64,000 nt of DNA from JAPOUP01 sp026708635 (GTDB lineage Bacteria > Pseudomonadota > Alphaproteobacteria > Rhodobacterales > Rhodobacteraceae): the NCBI GenBank assembly GCA_965200115.1, contig OZ241336.1, positions 3,720,001 through 3,784,000 on the forward strand, given 5' to 3'. Of this stretch, positions 53,560 through 62,183 are shown one piece after another. Under the pieces are notes generated by a model. That model was not told where the DNA came from. It did not search any database and worked only from the letters and a program-made list of their open reading frames with translations. Position 1 is the first letter of the stretch; each line of letters opens with the position of its first letter. The position numbers and the translations under genes were made by a program.

Positions 53560-54891
53560 ATGGCGGAAGCCGCCAAGATCGCAATCATCGATGATGAAAC
53601 TGACATGCGTCAGTCGATCAGGCAATGGCTGGCGCTATCGGGTTTTGATGCCGAGGCCTATCCAGGCGCTGAGCAGGCCCTGGAAACGCTCGGGCCTGAC
53701 TATCCGGGTGCGGTTGTCACCGATATCAAGATGCCCGGAATGGATGGAATGCAGTTTCTAAGGCGTCTGATGGTGGTCGATAACTGCATTCCGGTGATCA
53801 TGATCACTGGCCATGGTGACGTTCAGATGGCGGTGGAAGCGATCAAGCTCGGAGCCTATGACTTCCTGGAAAAGCCGTTCGATCCCGATCATATGACCAG
53901 GCTTGCGGGGAAGGCGACGGATTACCGGCGTCTGGTCCTGGATAACAGGGCGCTGCGCACCGAACTTTCAGGCGGCGGAACGGCAATGCGGAAGTTGGCC
54001 GGAGAGTCCCGGGAGATGGACCACCTGCGCGGTGAAATCGTGGATCTGGGCCAGGCCGACGGCCATATTCTCGTCGATGGCGAGACGGGTGTCGGCAAGA
54101 CGCTGGTGGCGCACGCGCTTCATGCCGCCGGAACTAACGCGGGCGGAAAGCTCGTTCTCGTGTCCTGCGCCGCACATGACGAGAAGACGCTTGCGGGAAA
54201 TCTCTTTGGCCCGAGGGCTGTCGGGAGCCGTTCGCCGGCGCTTGCGGACGCGCGAGCCGGAACGGTCGTTCTGGAGGATATCGAGGCGCTGCCGCCCGCG
54301 CTGCAGTCCAGGCTTCTCAGCTGGATCAACGAACAGGGCAAGCCGCCGCAGACGCGTATCATCGCGATCTCAAACCTTGGCGAGCGGGACGGGAGCTGCG
54401 AGGAGGCGCTGCGACCCGATCTCTACTTCCGTCTGGCCGCGCTGAAGATAACGCCCCCGCCGCTGCGCCGGCGTGGTGAGGACATCCTCCAGCTGTTCGG
54501 TAATTTCTGCGAGCGTTTTTCCGAAGAGTATGGTTGCGAGGTGCCCGAGATCTCGGCCCGGGACGCGGCCGAGCTCCTGCGGGCACCCTGGCCCGGGAAC
54601 GTGCGCCAGCTGAGGAACGTCGCGGAGCGCGCGGTTCTTCAGGGCCGTCATGGATCTGGAACCATAGCCTCGTTGCTGACGTTCGGTAACGAGGCGCAAC
54701 GGCCCGCGGGCCCGACCGCGGGCAGGCCATTGAGGGACCGCGTGGAGGATTTCGAGCGAACGCTCATTGACCGCGCGCTTCGGCGATATGGGGGCAGCGT
54801 CATTAAGGTCATGGGTGAGCTGAGCCTTCCCCGCAGAACGCTTAACGAAAAGATGACGAAGTACGGGCTTCATCGTTCCGACTATCTTTGA
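53560..54891 (+). CDS. dctD: DctD-like response regulator lacking the sigma-54 contact loop
   Basis: 443 residues: receiver domain (1-120, phospho-acceptor D55 in VVTDIKMPGMDG), AAA+ domain (about 150-370, Walker A GETGVGKT at 174-181) and a Fis-type HTH (about 395-440, YGGSVIKVMGELSLPRRTLN). In ordinary DctD/NtrC proteins the segment after LFG contains GAFTGA, which touches sigma-54. Here residues 215-228 read LFGPRAVGSRSPAL, and Walker B reads VVLEDIEAL instead of the usual LDEIE. The arginine-finger region RPDLYFRL is kept. It may therefore bind DNA and respond to DctB without activating sigma-54 promoters. Confidence 0.9.
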   Translation: MAEAAKIAIIDDETDMRQSIRQWLALSGFDAEAYPGAEQALETLGPDYPGAVVTDIKMPGMDGMQFLRRLMVVDNCIPVIMITGHGDVQMAVEAIKLGAYDFLEKPFDPDHMTRLAGKATDYRRLVLDNRALRTELSGGGTAMRKLAGESREMDHLRGEIVDLGQADGHILVDGETGVGKTLVAHALHAAGTNAGGKLVLVSCAAHDEKTLAGNLFGPRAVGSRSPALADARAGTVVLEDIEALPPALQSRLLSWINEQGKPPQTRIIAISNLGERDGSCEEALRPDLYFRLAALKITPPPLRRRGEDILQLFGNFCERFSEEYGCEVPEISARDAAELLRAPWPGNVRQLRNVAERAVLQGRHGSGTIASLLTFGNEAQRPAGPTAGRPLRDRVEDFERTLIDRALRRYGGSVIKVMGELSLPRRTLNEKMTKYGLHRSDYL

Positions 54892-55865
54892 TCCGGAGCC
54901 GTCAGACAGCCCCGCGGCGAAATACGCGGGGGAACGACCAAACGGGGGTAATCCGTGATCGAAATTTTCTCATCTCGGGAACCTACGCGCATCAAAAATC
55001 ATCCGCAAAGATTTTCGCGCTGGATCCGCGGCGTCGCAACAATGCGGGAAACGGCTTTCAGACAAATTTCCAATACCCCGGCCATTCATGGCCGGGAGGA
55101 TTCGGGGCGATCGATTCCATCACTGGCGGTTAGCGGAAGGGTATCCTCCGAGAGGCGGGGTCATGAGCCTGCATGACCGAACCTGGTTCCCGAACGCGTC
55201 ATCTCCATGTGCCGTTCCCTTATGAAATGACGGCGTTTTCGTTATTGCCCAAGGAAGACCTGAATCGGTTTCCGGACGCGATTGATGGTTTTCGCGAGCC
55301 GGAAACCGACGATCATGTCGAACCGACACATGCAGACTGTGTCGCGGGCAAAATAACGGACCGCCCGCAGGAATGAATATTGCCTCTGCGTAGTCCCTGT
55401 CGGTCGCGTCCGCCCTTCGGAATCGCTTTTCGGCGGGAGGCGAAGTTACCGAGAAACACTGGCGGTGGATCATCCCTGTTGCAATTCCTGACCGCTCACT
55501 CTATGTTTTACGTCAGATGCGGCGATCTGGACCGCATGAAGAAATTCAGGCCGTCCCCTCCGCTGCGCGCGATTCACCGTAGGTGGAGATCCGGACCAGC
55601 CCCGTCGGGCACCCGACACGGGGACGGCGCAATGTCCCGAAGCACAATGCTGACCGGACCATGAGCAGGCGTTCCGACTGGATTTTGCTGGGCGGCGCCG
55701 GAGACGAATCGCGATGACAGGCGCAAAGCAGATTTACCATTCCGGGCGGGCCACGCGGGTTCCGAGCGAATCTGCGTGCGCGGGAATAGTCGCCCGAACA
55801 AGCCACCCCACGATCATACCCGTACCACCTGGCACGGCGCTTGAAGTTGGGTGCCGAGAAACTGA
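54892..55865. other. Long intergenic region dctD-rne, includes rne leader
   Basis: 974 bp. Several open frames, none convincing. A hairpin follows dctD (54910-54931). The rest probably includes the rne promoter and a long 5' untranslated leader; in bacteria where it has been studied, such leaders allow RNase E to regulate its own message. No structured leader could be confirmed by eye. Confidence 0.45.
54910..54931 (+). terminator. Hairpin after dctD
   Basis: CCCCGCG (54910-54916) pairs perfectly with CGCGGGG (54925-54931) around an 8-nt loop, 18 bp beyond the dctD stop. No U-run follows, so it is only terminator-like. Confidence 0.35.
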
Positions 55866-58460
55866 ATGGCAAAGAAAATGCTTATCGACGCCACCCACCC
55901 GGAGGAGACCCGGGTTGTGGTGGCGGACGGGAGAAAGGTCGAGGAATTCGATTTCGAGACCGCGAGCAGGCTTCGGCTTGCGGGCAACATCTATCTGGCA
56001 AAGATCACGCGGGTAGAACCTTCGCTTCAGGCCGCGTTTGTCGACTACGGCGGGAGTCGCCACGGATTTCTGGCGTTTTCGGAGATCCATCCGGACTATT
56101 ACCAGATTCCGGTGGCTGATCGACAGGCGATTCTCGCTGAAGAAGAGGCTCTTGACCGGATCCAGGCGGCGGAATCAGACGTCGAGGGCGGCAACGCCAG
56201 GCCTTCACGCCGGCGCCGCTCGAAATCCAGGGTCCAGACGTTGAGTTCGCGGGATTCCGTTAAAACTTCGACCGCGGCGCCTGATGAGATCTCTGGAATG
56301 GGCGTGATTGACCTCGACGCGGAATCGGGCGGGGCGGATACTAAGGATGTCGAGGGAAATCCGGACGGAGCGGATGACCGGACCGCGAAACCGGACGATA
56401 CCGTCATCGCCGATACGACGGAGCACATCACCACGGGTGACGTAACCGATGTGGACCGGGCTGGAGCGGACGGGAACGACAACGCGGATCCGACGGATCG
56501 GGATGACCGGATAGAATCCATATCGGGTGACGAGGCCGAGGAAATCCGGCAGCCACGCAAAAACCGTCCGCGCCCCTACAAAATCCAGGAGGTGATCAAG
56601 GTTCGGCAAATCCTGCTTGTCCAGGTGATCAAGGAAGAGCGGGGAAACAAGGGCGCGGCCTTGACAACCTATATAAGCCTTGCGGGACGTTACTGCGTCC
56701 TGATGCCGAACACCGCGCGTGGCGGTGGCATTAGCCGGAAGATCACAAACGCTCCGGATAGAAGCAAGCTCAAGGAGATAGCATCGAAACTTGATGTTCC
56801 AAAAGGAGCGGGGCTCATCATCCGCACGGCTGGTGCCAAACGGACGAAATCCGAGATCAAGCGCGACTATGACTTCCTGCAGCGGCTGTGGGAACAGATA
56901 CGGGAACTCACGCTCAACTCCATCGCTCCGGTGCAGATCTACGAGGAAGGTAACCTGATCAAGCGGTCGATCCGTGACCTCTACGGTCGCGAGATCGACG
57001 AGGTGCTGGTGGAGGGCGATACCGGGTACAGGACGGCGAAGGACTTTATGAAGATGCTTATGCCGTCTCACGTGAAGAACGTCAGGTCTTACCAGGATCC
57101 TTTGCCGATTTTCGTCCGCCATCAAGTCGAAAGCCAGCTCTCCTCGATGTACAGTCCGACGGTTCAGCTCAAATCGGGTGGCTATATCGTGATTGGCGTA
57201 ACCGAAGCGCTGGTGGCGATCGACGTGAACTCGGGTAGGGCGACCAGGGAAGGTTCGGTCGAGGAGACGGCGCTGAGGACAAACCTAGAGGCGGCGGAAG
57301 AGATAGCCCGGCAGCTTCGGCTGCGGGATCTCGCGGGGCTCATCGTGATCGATTTCATCGATATGGATGAACGCCGTAACAACGCCGCTGTCGAAAAGCG
57401 TTTCAAGGACGGGCTCAAGTCCGATCGTGCGCGGATCCAGGTCGGGCAAATCTCGGGCTTCGGGCTTCTTGAGATGTCGCGCCAGCGTCAACGTCTGGGT
57501 ATGATTGAGGTCACAACCCAGCCATGCGAGTCCTGTCATGGTACCGGACGTGTCAGGTCTAACGAGAGTCTCGCGCTTAGCCTTCTGCGTCAGCTGGAGG
57601 AGGAAGGGGCCCGTCGCCGCCAGCGGGAAATATTGCTCAGGGCGCCCGTGGGCATCGTGAATTTTCTGATCAATAAGAAACGCGAGCATTTGGCGGGAAT
57701 CGAGAGCCGTTATGGTATTTCGGTTCAGATCGAGGCCGATGCGGCAATGGTCTCACCGGAGTATACGTTGGGTAAGTTCAGTTCCGAGACCCGGAAGTCG
57801 TTGCGAGGCAATTCCGTCGTTTCTGTCGCGGCATCGATGATTCCAGGCTCCGACAACCCTGAACGCGGTCGCGGTCCTGAGGATGATGCCGTTAGCGCCC
57901 CGGATGCCGAGTCGGCCGGAACTCCGGCCGATGGTGGCGCGGAAGGGAAGCGGTCCACCGGCCGCCGCCGCTCGCGGCCGAGGAAGTCGAAGTCGGCGAC
58001 GGAACAGTCGGCTGACGCGAAGTCCGGTGCGGGGAACGCGGCGGACCCGTCGGAAGCCTCCGCGCCTGTCGCCGAACGGGAAAAAAAGGCGAGGAGATCC
58101 AGGCGTAAGCGTTCGGGCAAGACCGGCAGGAACTCGGGAGGGCAGACCCAAGACGTTAACAAGGCCGATTCGGAACCGGACACCGCACTCGGGCCGACGG
58201 AGACGCGGGATTCCTTCGTTGGGCTGGAGGTCGAGCCGTCAGGCCCGCGGGAGTCGCTTGAGTCCGAAGTCGCGATACGGGAGGCCGGGCCTGGAATCTT
58301 GATTGATTCAGATCCCACCAATTCACCGGGTGTTCCCGATTCGGGAGAGGATCCGGGCGCGGTTGCCCTTCAGGTCGCGCTGCCCGACCCAGGATCGGGC
58401 GACATTCGACATGATCCAGCCAAGCCGGGGCGGCGGGGTTGGTGGAAAATGCGGGAGTGA
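55866..58460 (+). CDS. rne: Ribonuclease E
   Basis: Endoribonuclease that starts mRNA decay and processes rRNA. 864 residues. N terminus MAKKMLIDATHPEETRVVV, then the S1 domain (NIYLAKITRVEPSLQAAFVDYGGSRHGFL) interrupted at about 95-240 by a low-complexity acidic insert (many D/E/T/G), a feature of alphaproteobacterial RNase E. The catalytic DNase-like part carries ALVAIDVNSGRAT and LIVIDFIDM with the metal-binding aspartates, and CESCHGTG is the Zn-link. After residue about 640 comes a disordered tail with basic patches (GRRRSRPRKSKSA, KKARRSRRKRSGK) and a C-terminal RRGWWKMRE, likely partner-binding sites for the degradosome. Confidence 0.96.
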   Translation: MAKKMLIDATHPEETRVVVADGRKVEEFDFETASRLRLAGNIYLAKITRVEPSLQAAFVDYGGSRHGFLAFSEIHPDYYQIPVADRQAILAEEEALDRIQAAESDVEGGNARPSRRRRSKSRVQTLSSRDSVKTSTAAPDEISGMGVIDLDAESGGADTKDVEGNPDGADDRTAKPDDTVIADTTEHITTGDVTDVDRAGADGNDNADPTDRDDRIESISGDEAEEIRQPRKNRPRPYKIQEVIKVRQILLVQVIKEERGNKGAALTTYISLAGRYCVLMPNTARGGGISRKITNAPDRSKLKEIASKLDVPKGAGLIIRTAGAKRTKSEIKRDYDFLQRLWEQIRELTLNSIAPVQIYEEGNLIKRSIRDLYGREIDEVLVEGDTGYRTAKDFMKMLMPSHVKNVRSYQDPLPIFVRHQVESQLSSMYSPTVQLKSGGYIVIGVTEALVAIDVNSGRATREGSVEETALRTNLEAAEEIARQLRLRDLAGLIVIDFIDMDERRNNAAVEKRFKDGLKSDRARIQVGQISGFGLLEMSRQRQRLGMIEVTTQPCESCHGTGRVRSNESLALSLLRQLEEEGARRRQREILLRAPVGIVNFLINKKREHLAGIESRYGISVQIEADAAMVSPEYTLGKFSSETRKSLRGNSVVSVAASMIPGSDNPERGRGPEDDAVSAPDAESAGTPADGGAEGKRSTGRRRSRPRKSKSATEQSADAKSGAGNAADPSEASAPVAEREKKARRSRRKRSGKTGRNSGGQTQDVNKADSEPDTALGPTETRDSFVGLEVEPSGPRESLESEVAIREAGPGILIDSDPTNSPGVPDSGEDPGAVALQVALPDPGSGDIRHDPAKPGRRGWWKMRE

Positions 58461-58891
58461 CGTATATTGGCTGTTGGCCCCGGAAGAGCCTTTAGCGAGT
58501 GCCTCCAGGATTATTGACAATCGGCTCATCTGGCCGCTTTTCACTGGCCATAATCGAGCGGAAGTCCCCTATTTTTGCCGGCCAAACGGGAGAACGGTGC
58601 AAAACGAGCATGCATCAATATCCGGGATACACCCGCCCAAAAAATGGTCCGTGTGCGGGTGCGCGGCGCCGGGACGGGCGGCCTCGAGGCTTGGGCCGAC
58701 GCGGAGAGAATGGACGCGGTCTCCGCCGTCAAGCTGGCTGTCAGGCGACATCCGGAACACCGTACGTCCCGGAATCCCCGTCCTTAGGCCGGTTTCCGGT
58801 CTTTTGGGGACCTACGAGGCCTCCAGCGCCGTCGGTCGCGCTCCATTCGGCATGATCACACGCCCTTTCGCTTACTTCCGGTAATCCAGCA
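58461..58891. other. Intergenic region between convergent rne and tetR-like genes
   Basis: 431 bp. No gene recognized and no clear intrinsic terminator found. Confidence 0.4.
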
Positions 58892-59509
58892 TCATTCGTC
58901 TGGGGGCACAAGGCCCAGACCGCGGAGGTAGATTCCTATCCCGGCTTCCAGGAGTTCATCTGGAGGAAAAGGGCATCGACTGCCCGCGGCACCACGCGCG
59001 AACAGCTCAACCACCCCGTGGCTCATCGCCCAGATATGGGCCGAGAACATTGTTGAGGGCGGACGTCTGTCCGGTGGACCCTGCTGACACAAGCCTGCGG
59101 CCGCCCTCTCGAGGACACGGTTCGCGCGGGAAGAAACCGTTGCCAGTTCCGTTGTGCGGTTCACCGAGATGCCGCTTTCGAACATCGCGACGTAATGGCC
59201 GGGGTATTTGCGGGCGAATGCCAGATAGGCCCGGCCCGTAGCTTCGAGTGAGGACAGGGCGGAGGGTTGTCCGGATTCGTAGGCGAATTCCATTAGATCG
59301 GCGAAGATCTCATAACCCTGCCGTGCGGCCTCGGCGATCAGATCCTCGCGACCCTCGAAATGTCTGTAGACGGCCGCGGGCGTCACTCCCGCCTGTTTGG
59401 CCGCCTCGCTAAGCGTAAAGCCTGTCGGTCCCCTGGTTCCGATCAGTTCAAGCGCCGCATCGACCAGCGCCTGGCGTAGATTGCCGTGATGGTAACCGCG
59501 TTTGGGCAT
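58892..59509 (-). CDS. TetR-family transcriptional regulator
   Basis: 205 residues. The N-terminal DNA-binding domain (YHHGNLRQALVDAALELI, TLSEAAKQAGVTPAAVYRHF) is a textbook TetR HTH; the C-terminal part (AYLAFARKYPGHYVAMFES, IWAMSHGVVELFARG) matches the WHG/TetR_C_33-type ligand domain. The ligand and target are unknown. It is the only gene between rne and metA, so it may be autoregulated from the 59510-59789 spacer. Confidence 0.88.
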   Translation of the reverse strand: MPKRGYHHGNLRQALVDAALELIGTRGPTGFTLSEAAKQAGVTPAAVYRHFEGREDLIAEAARQGYEIFADLMEFAYESGQPSALSSLEATGRAYLAFARKYPGHYVAMFESGISVNRTTELATVSSRANRVLERAAAGLCQQGPPDRRPPSTMFSAHIWAMSHGVVELFARGAAGSRCPFPPDELLEAGIGIYLRGLGLVPPDE

Positions 59510-59789
59510 CGATCACCGCAATTGATATGGCCGGTGTACGAACCCGGACATTGGTGCGTCTGCCATGCCACGGCTCCGGGTTGAGTCTTCGCGTCCGACC
59601 GGTGCCGCCGGAAATTGGACGAACCCGGCGATGCGCGGGAAGTGTACGGTCCTCGGGATCCGTACCGGAACCGCCAACCCGGTCGCTGACCGCTCAATGA
59701 CCGGGGGCCGTGCGAGTCTAGGTGCCCGCAGGGTGAGACTGAAGGGACATCGCCGCAACGACCGATCGGATACCGTCTGAAATTCTATC

Positions 59790-60713
59790 TCAGGATCCGA
59801 TGAGATCGGTATCGTAAGGGGTGGTCTGATAGATTTCATTGATCCAGTTGCCGTAGAGTAGATACGCGTGGCTGCGCCAGCTGTTGCGTGGAGTTCTCGA
59901 CGGATCGTCGTCCGGAAAGTAGTTCCCGGGAATGTTGACCGGCCTGCCTGCCGCGATGTCGCGGTCATATTCCCCCTTGAGCGTGTCCCGGTCATATTCG
60001 AAATGATTGAATACATACAGGGCACGATGACGGCGATCCTGTATCAGGCAGGGACCGAACTCCTCGGAACCCGTCAGTAAGGTCTGGAGTTCCTTCGCAT
60101 CCGCTTCGGCCCTCCGCACCATTGTCCATCGGCTGACCGGTACGACGCATTCATCGGAGAAGCCCCGCAGATACGGTGAACCGGGTGCTAGGTTTCGATG
60201 CTGGAAACATCCGAACGCCTTATGCGGTAGCAGGTGTTTTCTGACACGATGGAAGTGCCAGAGCATCGCCATCCCGCCCCAGCAGACACCGAAAGTCGAA
60301 TGCACATTGGTTAGGGTCCAGTTCATGACCTCCTGTAACTCCTCCCAATAGGTGACCTGCTCGAACGGGAGGTGTTCAATGGGAGCGCCGGTGATGATCA
60401 GGCCGTCGAATTTCTCGCCGCGCACCTCCGAGAAGGGGCGATAAAAGACCCGCAGATATTCCGGGGCCATATCTTTAGGCCTGAAGTCCGTCATGCGGAT
60501 GAGCTGGAGTTCAATCTGTAGGGGGGTGGAGCCGAGCAGCCTGCTGAACTGGATTTCCGTCTGCTTTCTCACTTTGGAGGGCATCAGGTTCAATAGCCCG
60601 ATCCGCAGGGGTCTTATGTCCTGACGTCTGGCCCGGGTGTCGGGCATGACCGCCACGCCCTCATCGCGCAGAGCTTTATAGGCTGGAAGGCTGGACGGCA
60701 GAATGATGGGCAT
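59790..60713 (-). CDS. metA: Homoserine O-acyltransferase MetA
   Basis: First committed step of methionine synthesis. 307 residues of the glutamine-amidotransferase-like MetA fold: LNLMPSKVRKQTEIQFSRLL, the nucleophile C144 in FGVCWGGMA, and EYDRDTL/HFEYD late motifs. The residue that sets acyl-donor choice is E113 in ITGAPIEHLPFE. E. coli MetA has Gly there and uses succinyl-CoA; Bacillus-type MetA with Glu uses acetyl-CoA, so this enzyme is predicted to make O-acetylhomoserine. ATG 60713 has AGGA upstream, and a perfect hairpin lies 23-42 bp before the start. Confidence 0.94.
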   Translation of the reverse strand: MPIILPSSLPAYKALRDEGVAVMPDTRARRQDIRPLRIGLLNLMPSKVRKQTEIQFSRLLGSTPLQIELQLIRMTDFRPKDMAPEYLRVFYRPFSEVRGEKFDGLIITGAPIEHLPFEQVTYWEELQEVMNWTLTNVHSTFGVCWGGMAMLWHFHRVRKHLLPHKAFGCFQHRNLAPGSPYLRGFSDECVVPVSRWTMVRRAEADAKELQTLLTGSEEFGPCLIQDRRHRALYVFNHFEYDRDTLKGEYDRDIAAGRPVNIPGNYFPDDDPSRTPRNSWRSHAYLLYGNWINEIYQTTPYDTDLIGS

Positions 60714-60735
60714 CTCGCGTTTCCTGATCACTGAA

Positions 60736-60755
60736 CCGTCGCAATATCGCGACGG
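60736..60755 (-). promoter_or_regulatory. Perfect hairpin in the metA leader
   Basis: CCGTCGC (60736-60742) and GCGACGG (60749-60755) form a perfect 7-bp inverted repeat with a 6-nt loop, just upstream of the metA ribosome-binding site. It could be an operator or a leader hairpin. The SAM-II riboswitch consensus known from alphaproteobacterial metA leaders was not recognized here. Confidence 0.45.
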
Positions 60756-60851
60756 ACGCAGATATGCCAGAAGCACGCCGTTTTCCTTTCTGCGTCGGGA
60801 AGCCATCTGACATCGCGCGCGCCGCCATGTTTCCCCGCGTAGGTCCGGATT

Positions 60852-61718
60852 TCAGGTCGCTCGGGAAGGCAGCACGGACCCGACAAGCGCCTGGAAATCC
60901 GCGGAATCGCGGACATCGGCGATCTGGTCGGCGGTGACCGTCACGCCCCAGTTGCGGGCTATGGAAGCATAGCGAGGCTGTCTGTGCGCAAGCGCACGGG
61001 CAAAGGTCCAACGCACGAAGTCATCCGGATCGACGTTGGACTCGGAAACGCCGGTTTCGGAACGGTATCCAGCCCACGCGCCGTCGATAAACCCGGGTTG
61101 ATAGTACATCGGCTTTGGGTCGGCGTCAAAGCGGCGGATGAGTTCCTCTGTATAGGCTTCCGATCCCTTGATCCAAACCATGAGGACGCGGTCGGCCAGG
61201 GCCTTGAGCAGCGGGTCTTCCGGATCGTCGGGATTGACCACCTCGCAGATGGAACCGCTCGAATCGCAAACGAAATGCGGATATCCATAAACGTCCCGCG
61301 CTCGATCGATGAAACGAAACGTATCCCACATCGCGGCTCTCTCGGCTCTCTCATGTTGGGCCTGCCTTCGACGGTATTCCCCGTAAGGAAGGCCCCCTTT
61401 GCCCTCATCGCCGGGCTTGCCCATGTATGTCGAGAGCGGGCTGAGATTGTGGAATGTGATGTTCGAGCCGATGAAGATCGAGTCTGACAGCAGGAGGTCC
61501 CTGAGAAACGGCACCTGCATGGCCTGCCGCTTGAAGTTGTCCACGATATGCTCACCCATGTAATGGGTGCCGATGCGATAGTCGACGGAATAATGGTACC
61601 AATCGCCGTTCGCGCGCAGCATGGCCGAAACATGGGTCTTGCCGAGGCCTGACATGCCGAATAGCAGCACCCGTTTCTGTCGCGCCTCCAGCCAGCCCAA
61701 CCGGTCTTCATAGATCAT
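60852..61718 (-). CDS. P-loop ATPase-like protein of unknown function
   Basis: 288 residues. Walker A GMSGLGKT is at residues 21-28. Further conserved-looking segments are WYHYSVDYRIGTHYMGEHI, FIGSNITFHNLSPLSTY and HFVCDSSGSICEVV, the last possibly holding the Walker B/acidic residue. I remember similar uncharacterized proteins in Rhodobacter-like alphaproteobacteria but know no function. AGGAAG precedes the ATG. It is on the same strand as metA, 138 bp apart, and may be co-transcribed with it. Confidence 0.8.
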   Translation of the reverse strand: MIYEDRLGWLEARQKRVLLFGMSGLGKTHVSAMLRANGDWYHYSVDYRIGTHYMGEHIVDNFKRQAMQVPFLRDLLLSDSIFIGSNITFHNLSPLSTYMGKPGDEGKGGLPYGEYRRRQAQHERAERAAMWDTFRFIDRARDVYGYPHFVCDSSGSICEVVNPDDPEDPLLKALADRVLMVWIKGSEAYTEELIRRFDADPKPMYYQPGFIDGAWAGYRSETGVSESNVDPDDFVRWTFARALAHRQPRYASIARNWGVTVTADQIADVRDSADFQALVGSVLPSRAT

Positions 61719-61879
61719 TGCCGGCTTCCTTTCTTACGATCTATTCCTATCGCAGTCCGGTGTTGGGATTCCAGCGATTCGATTGACGCCGGCACCGTGG
61801 TGAGGATCCTGTAACGGAGCGTGGTTACGGAATCGTTGCGTGGTTAGCTTTGACCAATTTCCAGCGGGAAATACGATGT

Positions 61880-62176
61880 TCAGGTTCGATCGGTACGTTC
61901 CCGCAGGACATAGAGCCTGATTGCCGACGCGAGACCGGTCCCGGGATCGCGTGACGCATCAATTTCAGCCGCTAGAGAATTGATGGAAATGGATTTTCTC
62001 CGCGCACTTTCAAGAAGTTCGGCCCAGAACTCCGGCTCGAGGGAAACGGACGTGCGATGCCCTTTCAGAGTCAGGGAGTGTTTTTGGGGTCGGGAGTTCA
62101 CCGATTCCCGACATGCGGGGGAACGCGCCTTTCCGTTTCGTATGCGGGTTCCGGGGGCGTCGACCGGGGAGCGCAT
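61880..62176 (-). CDS. Ribbon-helix-helix domain protein
   Basis: 98 residues. From about residue 33, KHSLTLKGHRTSVSLEPEFW gives the DNA-contacting ribbon and ELLESARRKSISINSLAAEI the two helices of an RHH_4-type domain common in alphaproteobacteria. The first 30 residues are poorly conserved-looking; a GTG at 62101 would give a shorter protein. It begins 7 bp after the fumC stop on the same strand, so co-transcription with fumC is likely, and the fumC-RHH neighbourhood is conserved in the class. Target unknown. Confidence 0.82.
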   Translation of the reverse strand: MRSPVDAPGTRIRNGKARSPACRESVNSRPQKHSLTLKGHRTSVSLEPEFWAELLESARRKSISINSLAAEIDASRDPGTGLASAIRLYVLRERTDRT

Positions 62177-62183
62177 GGCTTAT

